A stretch of 64,000 nucleotides of DNA from CAVXFL01 sp963761015 (GCA_963761015.1 CAVXFL010000017.1:1-64000), one strand, 5' to 3'; counted from the stretch's first letter, positions 28,363 through 37,570 are shown. Notes: generated by a model from the sequence alone, not told the origin. Made by a program: numbers and translations.

Positions 28363-29134
28363 TCATGCGGCAAACCGGGTGAGCGCCAATACCGCCAGAA
28401 CCAGCGCGTCCAGTATCAGGACCGCCGGTCCGATGACCCGCAGTAAACCGCCCGACGCGCGTCCCGCCACCTGCCCGGCGACGCCGATGCCGACGAGCGC
28501 CGGGACCGTGCCGAGGCCGAAGGCGAACATGGCCGCGGCGCCCACGAAGGGATTGCCCGTGGCGGCAGCCACGGCAAGCGCCGCCCACAGGAAGCCGCAC
28601 GGCAGAAAGCCCAGCAGGATGCCGAGGACGAACCCGCCCCGCGGCCGCGAGCGGTCGATCCGGTGCGCCATCCGGCCGATCGCGCGCTGCCAGGCGGTCG
28701 GGCCGGTGGTCGGCAACAGCGCGATGAACCAGGCGCCGAGACCCAAGCGTTTCAGCGCCTGGCCGAGAAACAGGGCCGCGCCGATCAGCAGCAACACCCC
28801 GCCGAGCGGCGCGAGCCACGGAAGCCGGCCGAGCGTGGCGCCGAGAAAGCCGCCGAGCGCGCCGAGAGCGGCATAGGTAGTAGAGTCGGCCGGCATGATA
28901 CGGCAGCAGCAGCCCGGCCTTCAGCCGCTGCGCCTCGCACAGCCGTCCGCACGGAACCGCCGCGAGCCGATCCGACACCTGCCCCAGCACGAAGGGACCG
29001 CACATCGGCACGCAGTGCATCACGCTGCCGAGCGCGCCCGCGAGCATCAGCCCGCCGATGACGCTGCCGCCCAGCACGGCGCGCAAACTCCCCGGCCCGC
29101 ACAACGCGGCCAACAGGTGCCAATGTCCGCTCAC
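28363..29134 (-). CDS. Sulfite exporter TauE/SafE-like (cytochrome biogenesis) membrane protein, frameshifted
   Basis: DsbD/UreH-like six-helix membrane protein of about 256 residues. The N-terminal frame has GGLMLAGALGSVMHCVPMCG followed by PFVLGQ, with the paired Cys typical of this family. The C-terminal frame carries GFVLGILLGFLPCGFLWAAL and MFAFGLGTVPALVGIG. One extra base at about 28882 (CGACTC-T-ACTACC on the coding strand) separates the frames; its removal restores HAGRLTTYAALGALGG. The gene is divergent from the cbb3 operon and shares its FNR-type promoter region. In proteobacteria such genes accompany cbb3 oxidase and are thought to help copper or cytochrome maturation. Confidence 0.8.
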
Positions 29135-29169
29135 AAGCTCCTTGCTCGCCCAGGTCCGATCACGCGACC

Positions 29170-29183
29170 TTGATCTAAATCAA
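29170..29183. promoter_or_regulatory. FNR/FixK-type operator upstream of the cbb3 operon
   Basis: TTGATCTAAATCAA is a perfect match to the TTGAT-N4-ATCAA consensus of FNR/FixK/Anr regulators. It lies in the 137-base divergent spacer between the tauE-like gene (start 29134) and the small ORF that opens the cco operon (start 29272). It should give oxygen-limited activation of cco genes and possibly of tauE. Confidence 0.88.
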
Positions 29184-29271
29184 CGCCTGCCCCGCCGGCT
29201 CTGCTTAACCCTGCCGTGACGGAACGGCGGCCAGGGATCTGCCGCCCGACGCACCGAACGCGGAGAGTGCA

Positions 29272-29520
29272 ATGAATGTGCAGGTCAGCGACCTCGTGGT
29301 CGCGGCGATGATGAACATTTTCGGCATCGTCGGCCTGGTGCTGGCCTCGCGGGCCGTGGACAGCGAAATGTATGTGTTCGGCCTGTCGCTGGCCGGCTTC
29401 TCCTACGTGTTCATCCTCGGCCAGATCCGCCGCCATTTCGATACGTTGGACATGGCGCGCGCGGCCGCGCGGGCGGCGCCGGTGCCGGTGTTGCCGGCGC
29501 GGGAGAGCGTCAATGTCTGA
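29272..29520 (+). CDS. Small membrane protein preceding ccoN
   Basis: An 82-residue protein of unknown function with two hydrophobic helices: LVVAAMMNIFGIVGLVLAS and MYVFGLSLAGFSYVFILGQI, followed by a basic RRHFD segment. The start has a good ribosome-binding site (CGGAGAG). It is the first gene after the FNR-type box and overlaps ccoN by eight bases, so it is translationally coupled to the oxidase. It could be an assembly factor or accessory subunit of the cbb3 complex; this is inferred from position only. Confidence 0.8.
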   Translation: MNVQVSDLVVAAMMNIFGIVGLVLASRAVDSEMYVFGLSLAGFSYVFILGQIRRHFDTLDMARAAARAAPVPVLPARESVNV

Positions 29521-31012
29521 CCTCGCGCTCGCGCCCGGCGCCGCCGTCCTGTCCGCGCCGCGCGCCGCGACCGTCTACAACGAGGCGATCGTCAAGAAAT
29601 TCACGATCGCCGCGGTGTTCTGGGCGGTGGTCGCGTTCAGCATGGGCGTCTACATCGCCTCGGAACTCGCGTGGCCGGCGCTCAATTTCGGCCTGCCGTT
29701 CCTGAATTTCGGGCGGCTTCGGCCGGTGCACACCTCCGCCGCCATCTTCGCGTTCGGTGGCTGCGCGCTGCTCGGCACGTCGTTCCATGTGGTGCAGCGC
29801 ACCTGCAAGGCACGGCTGTTCGGCGGCGATGCCCTCGCCGACTTCGTGTTCTGGGGCTATCAGTTCTTCATCGTCATGGCGGCGCTGAGCTACGTGATGG
29901 GCTTCAGCCAGAGCCGCGAATACGCCGAGCCCGAGTGGCATATCGACATCTGGCTGACCATCGTCTGGGTCACCTACGCGGTGATCTTCGTCGGCACGCT
30001 GATGAAGCGCGAGGAACCGCATATCTACGTCGCCAACTGGTTCTATCTCGCCTTCATCCTGACCATCGCCGTGCTGCACATCGGCAATAATCTTGCGGTT
30101 CCGGTCTCGTGGTTCGGCGCGAAGAGCTATTCGCTGTTCTCCGGCGCGCAGGACGCGCTGATCCAGTGGTGGTACGGCCATAACGCGGTCGGCTTCTTCC
30201 TCACCGCCGGATTCCTCGGGATGATGTATTATTTCATTCCGAAGGCGGCGAACCGGCCGATCTATTCGTACCGCCTGTCGATCGTGCATTTCTGGTCGCT
30301 GATCTTCCTCTACATCTGGGCCGGTCCGCACCACCTGCACTGGACCTCGCTGCCAGACTGGGCGCAGACGCTCGGCATGGCGTTCTCGATCATGCTGTGG
30401 ATGCCCTCCTGGGGCGGCATGATCAACGGCATCATGACGCTGTCGGGCGCGTGGGACAAACTGCGCACCGATCCCGGCCTGCGCTTCTCGGTCACCGCCG
30501 TCGGCTTCTACGGCATGTCCACCTTCGAGGGGCCGGTGATGTCGGTGCGCGAGGTGAACGCGCTCAGCCACTATACCGACTGGACGATCGGGCACGTGCA
30601 TTCCGGCTCGCTCGGCTGGGTGGCGTTCATCAGTTTCGGCGCGATCTATTATCTCGTGCCGGTGCTGTGGAAGCGGAGCGGCCTGTATTCCACGCGGCTG
30701 GCGTCCTGGCACTACTGGATCGCGACGCTCGGCATCGTTCTCTACATCACCTCGATGTGGGTGGCGGGCATCATGGAAGGCCTGATGTGGCGTGCTTACG
30801 ACGCCTCGGGGTTCCTGCAGTACTCGTTCGCCGAAAGCGTCGTCGCCGTCCATCCGTTCTACGTCATCCGCATGCTCGGCGGCGTGATGTTCCTCGGGGG
30901 CGCGCTGATGATGGTCTACAACCTGATCATGACCGTGCGCAGCCCGGCAACCGCTCCTCGTCCCATCGAACCCTATACGCCAACCGCGCTGCCAGCAGCG
31001 GTCGGAGACTGA
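29513..31012 (+). CDS. ccoN: cbb3-type cytochrome c oxidase subunit I
   Basis: Catalytic subunit (499 residues, about 12 helices) reducing O2 at a heme b3-CuB centre with proton pumping. Ligand regions can be read: the low-spin heme His in LRPVHTSAAIFAF, CuB His in QWWYGHNAVGFFLTAG, the HH pair in WAGPHHLHWTSLPDW, and heme ligands in HYTDWTIGHVHSGSLGW. The start at 29513 (MSDLALAPGAAV) overlaps the preceding small ORF. Followed at once by ccoO. High-affinity oxidase for low-oxygen respiration. Confidence 0.97.
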   Translation: MSDLALAPGAAVLSAPRAATVYNEAIVKKFTIAAVFWAVVAFSMGVYIASELAWPALNFGLPFLNFGRLRPVHTSAAIFAFGGCALLGTSFHVVQRTCKARLFGGDALADFVFWGYQFFIVMAALSYVMGFSQSREYAEPEWHIDIWLTIVWVTYAVIFVGTLMKREEPHIYVANWFYLAFILTIAVLHIGNNLAVPVSWFGAKSYSLFSGAQDALIQWWYGHNAVGFFLTAGFLGMMYYFIPKAANRPIYSYRLSIVHFWSLIFLYIWAGPHHLHWTSLPDWAQTLGMAFSIMLWMPSWGGMINGIMTLSGAWDKLRTDPGLRFSVTAVGFYGMSTFEGPVMSVREVNALSHYTDWTIGHVHSGSLGWVAFISFGAIYYLVPVLWKRSGLYSTRLASWHYWIATLGIVLYITSMWVAGIMEGLMWRAYDASGFLQYSFAESVVAVHPFYVIRMLGGVMFLGGALMMVYNLIMTVRSPATAPRPIEPYTPTALPAAVGD

Positions 31013-31016
31013 TCCG

Positions 31017-31736
31017 ATGCGCCTACGTCATGAATTCATCGAGAAGAACGCGATCCTGCTGCTGGCGCTGACGCTGGCGACGGTCGCCATCGGCGGCATC
31101 GTGGAGATCGTGCCGCTGTTCACCATCGAAACCACGGTGGAGCACGTGAAAGGGGTCCGCCCGTACTCGCCGCTCGAACTGATGGGCCGCGACATCTACG
31201 TGCGCGAGGGTTGCTATGTCTGCCACAGCCAGCAGATCCGCGCGCTGCGCGACGAAGTGGAACGCTACGGCCATTACAGCCTCGCCGCGGAAAGCATGTA
31301 CGACCACCCGTTCCAGTGGGGATCGAAGCGCATCGGCCCGGATCTGGCGCGCGTCGGCGGCAAATACTCCAACGACTGGCACTACGCGCATCTGAAGAGC
31401 CCGCAGGAACTGGTTCCGGAAAGCCTGATGCCGCACTACGCGTTCCTGGCCGACCAGCCGCTCGATTACCGGCTGATCGACGAGCATCTTAAGGTCAACA
31501 AGGACGTCGGCGTTCCGTACACCAAGGCGGAGATCGCCAATGCGCGGGCCGACCTGGAGGCGCAGGCCGATCCGCAAGCCGACCACGCGGCGCTGGAGAA
31601 GCGCTATCCCAAGGCGAACGTCGTGTCGGGCAATGGTCAGGAGGTCACGGAAATGGATGCCTTGGTGGCCTATCTGCAGGTGCTCGGCACGGAAGTTAAC
31701 TTTGCCGACACCAGCGAAGAGCAATTGCGGCAGTAG
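31017..31736 (+). CDS. ccoO: cbb3-type cytochrome c oxidase subunit II (monoheme cytochrome c)
   Basis: A 239-residue membrane-anchored cytochrome c that passes electrons to CcoN. One N-terminal helix (ILLLALTLATVAIGGIVEI) precedes the heme site REGCYVCHSQQIRALRDEV, and WGSKRIGPDLARVGGKYSND is the conserved family block. The likely axial Met lies in SLMPHYAF. A GGAG ribosome-binding site lies about nine bases before the ATG. It is four bases downstream of ccoN. Confidence 0.97.
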   Translation: MRLRHEFIEKNAILLLALTLATVAIGGIVEIVPLFTIETTVEHVKGVRPYSPLELMGRDIYVREGCYVCHSQQIRALRDEVERYGHYSLAAESMYDHPFQWGSKRIGPDLARVGGKYSNDWHYAHLKSPQELVPESLMPHYAFLADQPLDYRLIDEHLKVNKDVGVPYTKAEIANARADLEAQADPQADHAALEKRYPKANVVSGNGQEVTEMDALVAYLQVLGTEVNFADTSEEQLRQ

Positions 31737-31748
31737 TCGGGGCACGTC

Positions 31749-31901
31749 ATGCACATCATGGATGCCGTGATCTGGTTTGAGCAGCGTTCGGTTGCGCTGG
31801 TGTTCCTGGTGTTTTCGCTGATGCTGGTAGCGACTTATTGGCCGGGACGCAAGAAGAGCATCGAGCGGAACGGATCCATTCCGCTCGAGGACGACCGCTG
31901 A
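31749..31901 (+). CDS. ccoQ: cbb3-type cytochrome c oxidase subunit CcoQ
   Basis: A 50-residue single-helix protein: MHIMDAVIWFEQRS, then a hydrophobic segment LVFLVFSLMLVATYWPG, then KKSIERNGSIPLEDD. The short basic-then-acidic tail ending in PLEDD is typical of CcoQ. It lies between ccoO and ccoP as expected and stabilises the oxidase complex. Confidence 0.93.
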   Translation: MHIMDAVIWFEQRSVALVFLVFSLMLVATYWPGRKKSIERNGSIPLEDDR

Positions 31902-31914
31902 AGGAGCGCGTTAC

Positions 31915-32784
31915 ATGCCGACCAAAGTCGAAAAGGATGTCATCAGCGGTCAGGACACCACCGGTCACGAGTGGGACGGCATCCGCGAGCTGAACACGCC
32001 GCTACCGAAATGGTGGGTGTACGTGTTCATCTCCACCATCGTCTTTGCCGCGGTCTACTTCGTCCTGTATCCCTCGATTCCGTACGGAACCGGTTATTTC
32101 CACGGCCTGCTCGGCTATTCGTCGCGGCGCGACGCCATGGCGGAGTGGCGGCACATGCAGGCGCGGCATGGCGCCGCGATGGCGCAGATCGCGAAGCTCC
32201 CGATCGCCGCGATACCGAAAGACCCGAAACTGCTGGAGGTCGCGCTCACGGCGGGCCGCATCACCTTCGCCAATGACTGCCAGCCGTGCCATGGACAAAA
32301 CGGCGAAGGCCGCATCGGCTATCCGGCGCTTGGCGACGATGTGTGGCTGTGGGGCGGCAAGCTGACCGACATTCAGCAGACGATCACGTATGGCGCGCGC
32401 AGCGGCGATCCCCACGCGCGCAACAGCATGATGCCGAGTTTCGGCACCAGCGGGATGCTGAAGCCCGACCAGATCGAGCAGATCGCCGATTACGTGATGA
32501 CCCTTTTCGGCAAGCCGATCGCGGGCCGGGACACGTCGGCCGGCGCCAAGCTGTTCGCGCAAAACTGCGCCATGTGTCACGGCGACAAGGGCCAAGGCAA
32601 CCGCACGGTCGGCGCCCCGCCGCTCAATTCGCGTGTGCATCTCTATCAGGGCGACCGCGCCGCCGTGATCGCGCAGATCACCGAACCGCGCCAGGGCGTC
32701 ATGCCGAACTGGGACGGCCGTCTGGATACCGCGACGATCAAGAGCCTCGCCCTCTACGTCCATTCGCTCGGCGGCGGCGAATAG
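31915..32784 (+). CDS. ccoP: cbb3-type cytochrome c oxidase subunit III (diheme cytochrome c)
   Basis: Electron-entry subunit of 289 residues. The N terminus has HEWDGIRELNTPLPKWWVYV and a membrane helix, as in all CcoP. Two c-type heme motifs follow: CQPCHGQNGEG near residue 122 and CAMCHGDKGQG near 219, with Met ligands in MMPSFG and GVMPNWDGRL contexts. It follows ccoQ by 13 bases in the standard ccoNOQP order. Confidence 0.97.
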   Translation: MPTKVEKDVISGQDTTGHEWDGIRELNTPLPKWWVYVFISTIVFAAVYFVLYPSIPYGTGYFHGLLGYSSRRDAMAEWRHMQARHGAAMAQIAKLPIAAIPKDPKLLEVALTAGRITFANDCQPCHGQNGEGRIGYPALGDDVWLWGGKLTDIQQTITYGARSGDPHARNSMMPSFGTSGMLKPDQIEQIADYVMTLFGKPIAGRDTSAGAKLFAQNCAMCHGDKGQGNRTVGAPPLNSRVHLYQGDRAAVIAQITEPRQGVMPNWDGRLDTATIKSLALYVHSLGGGE

Positions 32785-32813
32785 CGGTAGTGCGAGCACC
32801 GGGAGCCCGTATC

Positions 32814-34292
32814 GTGAGCAAAATCAGTGCACGGCATGTTGTGGAGGAGGAGCAGAAATCGCTCTACGCCAGCCGCGTCCGCGTCTACCCGATGGCGGTG
32901 CGCGGCTTGGTGCGCCGGTTCAAATGGGGCGTGCTCGCGTTCTGCCTCGCCGTCTACTACTTGCTGCCCTGGCTGCGCTGGAACCGCGGTCCCGGCGTGC
33001 CCAACCAGGCCGTGCTGCTCGATTTGTGGAACGAGCGCTTCTATTTCTTCGGCATCGAGTTGTGGCCGCAGGACATTTATTTCCTGACCGGCGCGCTGAT
33101 CCTCGGCGCCGTCGCGCTGTTCCTGGTGACCAGCTTGGTCGGGCGCGTCTGGTGCGGCTACGCCTGCCCGCAGACGGTCTGGACCGATCTGTTCATGACC
33201 GTGGAGCGCTGGATCGAGGGTGATCGCAACGAGCGCATGCGCCGTGACGCCGCGCCGCTCGGCGTCGACAAGGCGGTGCGCAAGGCGGCCAAGCACGCGG
33301 CTTGGCTCGTCATCGCGTTCTGGACCGGCGGCGCCTGGATCATGTACTACGTCGACGCGCCGACGGTGACGCGCGAGTTCTGGACCGGAACGGCGTCGGT
33401 CGAGGTGTATTTCTTCACCTTCCTGTTCACCGCGACCACGTATCTCCTCGCCGGCTGGGCGCGCGAACAGGTCTGCACGTATATGTGCCCGTGGCCGCGC
33501 TTCCAGTCCGCCATGCTCGACGAGCAGACTTTTGTCGTCACGTATCAGGGCTGGCGCGGCGAGCCGCGCGGGCACGGCAAGCGCAACGTCCCCGGGGCGA
33601 AGAAGCTGGGCGACTGCGTGGACTGCAACGCCTGCGTGAACGTCTGCCCCACCGGGATCGACATCCGCGACGGCGTGCAGCTGGAATGCATCAGTTGCGG
33701 CCTGTGCATCGATGCCTGCAACAACGTGATGCAGAAGAGCGGCGGCCAGCCCTGGCTAATCACCTGGGACACCCTGGCGCGGCAGGCCGCCAAGAAGGAC
33801 GGCCGTGACGCGCCGATTCGCTTCCTGCGCCCGCGCACGATCATCTACCTTTCCGCGCTGCTGATCGCGGTACTCGGCATGTCGGTGGCGCTGGCGATGC
33901 GCAGCTCTATCGACCTGTCCGTGCAGCACGATCGCGCGCCGCTGTTCGTGCGCCTCGAACATGGCGGCGTGCGCAACGCCTACACCATCAAGGTGATCAA
34001 CAAGACACCGACCGCGTCGGATTTCATCCTGCACGTAGTGGGAATGCCGGGCGCGCACCTGGTCCTGCCCGAATCGAACGCCGCCGCGCGTGACGCACTT
34101 ACCCTGCCTGTCCCCGCCGATTCGGAAGCGGGCTTTCGCGTGCTGGTGCAGGGCAAGCCGCGTCATCTCGAACACGGCTCGCAACACCTCGATTTCGTGC
34201 TGCGCAACGCGCGCACCGGCGAGCAGACGATTTATCACTCGCTGTTCCTCGGGCCGCGCGAACATGGGCACGAGGAGGCGGAACACGAATGA
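32814..34292 (+). CDS. ccoG: Cytochrome c oxidase accessory protein CcoG (FixG/RdxA)
   Basis: Membrane polyferredoxin of 492 residues that reduces Cu2+ for oxidase assembly. It has several membrane helices with the NapH-like GRVWCGYACPQTVWTDLF and CTYMCPWPRFQSAM blocks. Two 4Fe-4S motifs follow (CVDCNACVNVCPTGIDIRDG and CISCGLCIDACN), then a periplasmic Ig-like C-terminal domain. The GTG at 32814 (VSKISARHVVEEEQKSLYAS) is preferred over the long open frame upstream. It overlaps ccoH by four bases. Confidence 0.95.
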   Translation: MSKISARHVVEEEQKSLYASRVRVYPMAVRGLVRRFKWGVLAFCLAVYYLLPWLRWNRGPGVPNQAVLLDLWNERFYFFGIELWPQDIYFLTGALILGAVALFLVTSLVGRVWCGYACPQTVWTDLFMTVERWIEGDRNERMRRDAAPLGVDKAVRKAAKHAAWLVIAFWTGGAWIMYYVDAPTVTREFWTGTASVEVYFFTFLFTATTYLLAGWAREQVCTYMCPWPRFQSAMLDEQTFVVTYQGWRGEPRGHGKRNVPGAKKLGDCVDCNACVNVCPTGIDIRDGVQLECISCGLCIDACNNVMQKSGGQPWLITWDTLARQAAKKDGRDAPIRFLRPRTIIYLSALLIAVLGMSVALAMRSSIDLSVQHDRAPLFVRLEHGGVRNAYTIKVINKTPTASDFILHVVGMPGAHLVLPESNAAARDALTLPVPADSEAGFRVLVQGKPRHLEHGSQHLDFVLRNARTGEQTIYHSLFLGPREHGHEEAEHE

Positions 34293-34789
34293 GCCATATC
34301 GGACGCATCCCGCGGCGACTGCCGGCCCGGCAGTCCTCGGCCTGGCGGTATTTCCCGTGGTGGCTCGCCGCCGCGATGGCCGCCGTGTTCGCCGTCAATG
34401 CCGGCATGGTCTGGTCGGCGGTCGCGACCTTTCCCGGCGCGGCCATCAGCGACAGCTTCGATGAAAGCAACGAGTACAACCAGGTTCTCGACGCCGTCGA
34501 TCGCCAGAACGCGCTCGGATGGTCGATCGCGGCCGAGAGCGACGGTCGCAAACCGCTGCTGAACGTGACGGATCGGCAGGGCCGCGGGCTCGATGATGCC
34601 CTGATCGACGCTACGGCCGTCCGGCCGCTCGGACCGCCGGAGCGCACGCATGTGGGCTTCCGGCGCGCGGCGAGCGGACGCTACGTCTCGGACACCGAAC
34701 TGACTCAGCTCGGCCAGTGGGATCTGATGCTACGCGTCGCCCACGCGGGCCACCAAATCCGCGTGACGCGACGCATCGTCCTCAGGTGA
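34289..34789 (+). CDS. ccoH: FixH/CcoH family protein
   Basis: A 166-residue protein with one N-terminal helix (WWLAAAMAAVFAVNAGMVWS) and a periplasmic FixH domain. The conserved SDSFDESNEYNQVLDAVDRQ followed by ALGW is the family signature. It is required for assembly or stability of the cbb3 oxidase. ATGA overlaps join it to both ccoG and ccoI, supporting one coupled operon. Confidence 0.93.
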   Translation: MSHIGRIPRRLPARQSSAWRYFPWWLAAAMAAVFAVNAGMVWSAVATFPGAAISDSFDESNEYNQVLDAVDRQNALGWSIAAESDGRKPLLNVTDRQGRGLDDALIDATAVRPLGPPERTHVGFRRAASGRYVSDTELTQLGQWDLMLRVAHAGHQIRVTRRIVLR

Positions 34790-37299
34790 GCGCCGCGGTT
34801 CTGGAAGCCGGCCTGGAAGAGCGGTCTCCGGCCGCAACCGCCACCGCCTGCGCCCATTGCGGCCTGCCCTCGGCCGGCCGCCGCTTCTGCTGCGCCGGCT
34901 GCCAGGCCGCGTTCGACACCGTGCAGGCGCTCGGCTTCGGCCGCTACTACCGCGAACGCCTGCTCGATCCCGAGCAGCGCCCGCCCCGCCCCGACCACGC
35001 CGAGCCGCGCGATCTGACGCGCTACGTCAGCACCGATGATTGCGGCGTCAGCGAGATCAACCTCGCCGTGGACGGGCTGCAATGCGGCGCCTGCGTCTGG
35101 CTGATCGAGAGCGTGCTGGCGCGCGAACCGGCGGTGATCGCCGGCCGCATCAACATGACCACCCGCCGGCTGCGCCTCGCGGCCCGCGGCGGCCTCGCCG
35201 AACTGGAACGGCTGGTCGCCCGCGTGGAATCGCTCGGCTACCGGCTGGTGCCGTTCGACGCCGCGCTGCTCGCCGCGGCGCGGGACCGCACCGGGCGCGC
35301 GCTGTTGCGGGCGCTCGCCGTCGCCGGATTCGCCGCCGGCAACGTCATGCTTATCTCGATCGGCGTCTGGGCCGGGCTCGCGGAAGGCATGGGCGCCGCC
35401 ACGCGCGACCTGATGCACTGGGTCTCCGCCCTGATCGCCATGCCGGCCGTCGCCTATGCCGGCATGCCGTTCTTCCGCTCGGCGTATCGGGCGCTGCGCG
35501 CCGGGCGGACGAACATGGACGTGCCGATCAGCGTGGGCGTGGTCCTGGTGACCGCGCTGAGCCTGGTGGAAACCATGCAGGGCGCGCGGCACGCCTATTT
35601 CGACAGCGCCGTCACCTTGCTGTTCTTCCTGCTGATCGGCCGCGTGCTGGACCACCGCGCCCGCGGCCAGGCGCGCGCGACCGCCGAGCAGGTGCTCACC
35701 CTGCGCGCGACCGATGTGGCCGTGATGCAGCCGGGCGGCACGCTGGCGCGCATCGCGCAGGAGCGCGTGCGGCCGAACGATCGGGTTCTGGTCGGCATGG
35801 GCGAGCGGATCGGCGTCGACGGCGTGATCGAGCGCGGCAGCACCACGCTCGATCAGAGCCTCGTCACGGGCGAGGCGCTGCCCGTCGCCGCAGCACCCGG
35901 CGCGCGCGTGTTCGCCGGCACCGTGAACCTGGGCGAGCCGCTGATGGTGCGCGCGACCGCGAGCGGCGGCGGCACCCTGCTCGCCGAATGCGCGCGGCTG
36001 ATCGAGGCGGCCGAGGCGGCGCGCGGCCGCTTCGTCACCTTCGCGGATCGTGTCGCCCGCCGCTACGCGCCGACCGTGCATATCGCCGCGGCCGGCACAT
36101 TCCTGCTGTGGTGGCTGGTGCTGCGCGCGCCGCTCGAAACCAGTCTGCTGAACGCCGTCGCGGTGCTCATCATCACCTGCCCCTGCGCGCTCGCGCTGGC
36201 AGTTCCGGCGGTGCAGGTGATCGCCACCTCGCGCCTGTTCCGCGCCGGCATCCTGCTGAAGTCGCCGACCGCGCTGGAGCGGCTGGCCGAGATCGATACC
36301 GTGGTATTCGACAAGACCGGCACGCTGACCGAACCGACCCTGATGCTGGCCGGCGCTGCCGAGCCGGAGGCGCTGCGCGTCGCCGCCTCGCTCGGCGAGG
36401 CGAGCCGTCATCCACTGGTGCGCGCGCTGGCCGCGGCGGCGGGGCCGGTCGCACCGGCCGAGGACGTGATCGAGGCGCCGGGACAGGGCTTGCGCTGCGC
36501 CACGCCGGAGGGCGAGATTCGCCTCGGCAGCCGCGCGTTCTGCGGCCTCGCATCGCATTCGAATGCGTCATTGCCGGCCGTGACCCGGCAATCTCCCGAG
36601 CCGTGCGGCACCGAGATGCCCGGGTCTGCGCCCGGACACGACGCGACAGGGTGGGCCGAGCGGTTCCCGTCAGCCCGGGCGCACGCTGGCGACAGCCCCG
36701 CGGAAACCCCGGAGTTGTGGCTGGCCCGGCCCGGCCATGACCCGGTCGCGTTCCGTTTCGACGAGCGGCTGCGCTCCGATGCGGCCGAAACGGTTGCCCG
36801 CCTGCGCGCGCTCGGCCTCGGCGTGCTGCTGGCCTCGGGCGACAAGTCCGCGCCGGTGCGGCGGGTCGCCGCGGCGCTCGGCATCGCCGAGTTCCATGCC
36901 GAGCAGACGCCGGTGGACAAGGTCGCGCTCTTGGAGCGGCTGCGCGATCAGGGCCGGCGCGTGCTGATGGTGGGCGACGGGCTGAACGACGGCCCCTCGC
37001 TGGCCGCGGCGCACGTCTCGGCCTCGCCGGCCACGGCGGCCGACGTCAGCCAGACCGTCGCCGACGTCGTGTTCCAGGGCGAGCGCCTGGCGCCGGTGCT
37101 CGCCATCATCGCCACGGCGCGGCGCGCGCGCGCGGTGATGCGGGAGAATCTGGCGTTCGCGATCGGCTACAACGCGCTGGCGCTGCCGCTGGCGATGGCC
37201 GGGTTCGTCACGCCCTGGCTGGCCGCGGCGGCGATGTCCGGCTCGTCGCTCACCGTGATCGCCAACAGTTTCCGCGTGCGGCGGGGAGGCGTTGCATGA
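34786..37299 (+). CDS. ccoI: Copper-exporting P1B-type ATPase CcoI (FixI)
   Basis: P-type ATPase of 837 residues delivering copper for cbb3 maturation. The FixI-type Cys-rich N terminus CAHCGLPSAGRRFCCAGC is followed by a heavy-metal domain (GLQCGACVWLIES), the membrane metal site CPCALALAVPA, phosphorylation site DKTGTLTEPT and hinge GDGLNDGPSLAAAH. Between RLGSRAFCGL and PELWLARPGHDP, in the nucleotide-binding domain, there are about 45 residues of unusual composition. These come mainly from a palindromic repeat inserted in frame (36566-36643). The GTG start overlaps the ccoH stop. Confidence 0.94.
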   Translation: MSAAVLEAGLEERSPAATATACAHCGLPSAGRRFCCAGCQAAFDTVQALGFGRYYRERLLDPEQRPPRPDHAEPRDLTRYVSTDDCGVSEINLAVDGLQCGACVWLIESVLAREPAVIAGRINMTTRRLRLAARGGLAELERLVARVESLGYRLVPFDAALLAAARDRTGRALLRALAVAGFAAGNVMLISIGVWAGLAEGMGAATRDLMHWVSALIAMPAVAYAGMPFFRSAYRALRAGRTNMDVPISVGVVLVTALSLVETMQGARHAYFDSAVTLLFFLLIGRVLDHRARGQARATAEQVLTLRATDVAVMQPGGTLARIAQERVRPNDRVLVGMGERIGVDGVIERGSTTLDQSLVTGEALPVAAAPGARVFAGTVNLGEPLMVRATASGGGTLLAECARLIEAAEAARGRFVTFADRVARRYAPTVHIAAAGTFLLWWLVLRAPLETSLLNAVAVLIITCPCALALAVPAVQVIATSRLFRAGILLKSPTALERLAEIDTVVFDKTGTLTEPTLMLAGAAEPEALRVAASLGEASRHPLVRALAAAAGPVAPAEDVIEAPGQGLRCATPEGEIRLGSRAFCGLASHSNASLPAVTRQSPEPCGTEMPGSAPGHDATGWAERFPSARAHAGDSPAETPELWLARPGHDPVAFRFDERLRSDAAETVARLRALGLGVLLASGDKSAPVRRVAAALGIAEFHAEQTPVDKVALLERLRDQGRRVLMVGDGLNDGPSLAAAHVSASPATAADVSQTVADVVFQGERLAPVLAIIATARRARAVMRENLAFAIGYNALALPLAMAGFVTPWLAAAAMSGSSLTVIANSFRVRRGGVA
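36566..36643. repeat. Palindromic repeat inserted in frame within ccoI
   Basis: The left end CGTCATTGCCGGCCGTGACC continues CGGCAATCTC, and the right end CCCGGACACGACG resembles its reverse complement. The left end matches the intergenic copy at 15223 and the inverted copy at 37609. The element is 78 bases (26 codons), so the ccoI frame is kept; translation gives a stretch rich in Pro, Gly and Ser. Confidence 0.75.
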
Positions 37300-37434
37300 A
37301 CGTCATTCTGTACCTGTTGCTGCTCAGCCTGGCGCTAAGCGCGGGCGGTCTGTGCCTGTTTCTCTATTCCCTGCGCTCCGGCCAGTACCGAGGACACGGA
37401 GGGCGCCGCCAACCGCATCCTGTTCGACGACTGA
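37296..37434 (+). CDS. ccoS: cbb3 oxidase maturation protein CcoS, frameshifted
   Basis: Short single-helix protein (about 45 residues repaired) needed for cofactor insertion into the cbb3 oxidase. The N terminus MNVILYLLLLSLALSAGGLC and LYSLRSGQY are typical. The frame then breaks: dropping one C at 37388-37389 restores EDTEGAANRILFDD and a stop at 37432-37434, which is the classic CcoS ending. Unrepaired, the frame runs another 75 residues through repeats. It starts inside the end of ccoI (ATGA overlap). Confidence 0.88.
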
Positions 37435-37505
37435 AACGAAGGCCGCAAGAGACTGAAACGGATGCCGCAAACGCGGAGGCCGCGGAACCGTGCCCTTCTT
37501 CTTCC

Positions 37506-37570
37506 CCGGCGAAAGCCGAGGTCGACCGCGCCGCACCTCGTGCGTCGAAGTGGATTCCGGCTTTCGCCGG
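37506..37570. repeat. 65-bp inverted-repeat element, copy 1
   Basis: Arms CCGGCGAAAGCCGA and CCGGCTTTCGCCGG form a long hairpin at the edges of a 65-base unit. Its reverse complement aligns without gaps to the 65-base unit at 44951-45015, including the GCGGCGC core. It sits in the convergent spacer (37435-37670) between ccoS and uspA and could also terminate transcription. Confidence 0.7.
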
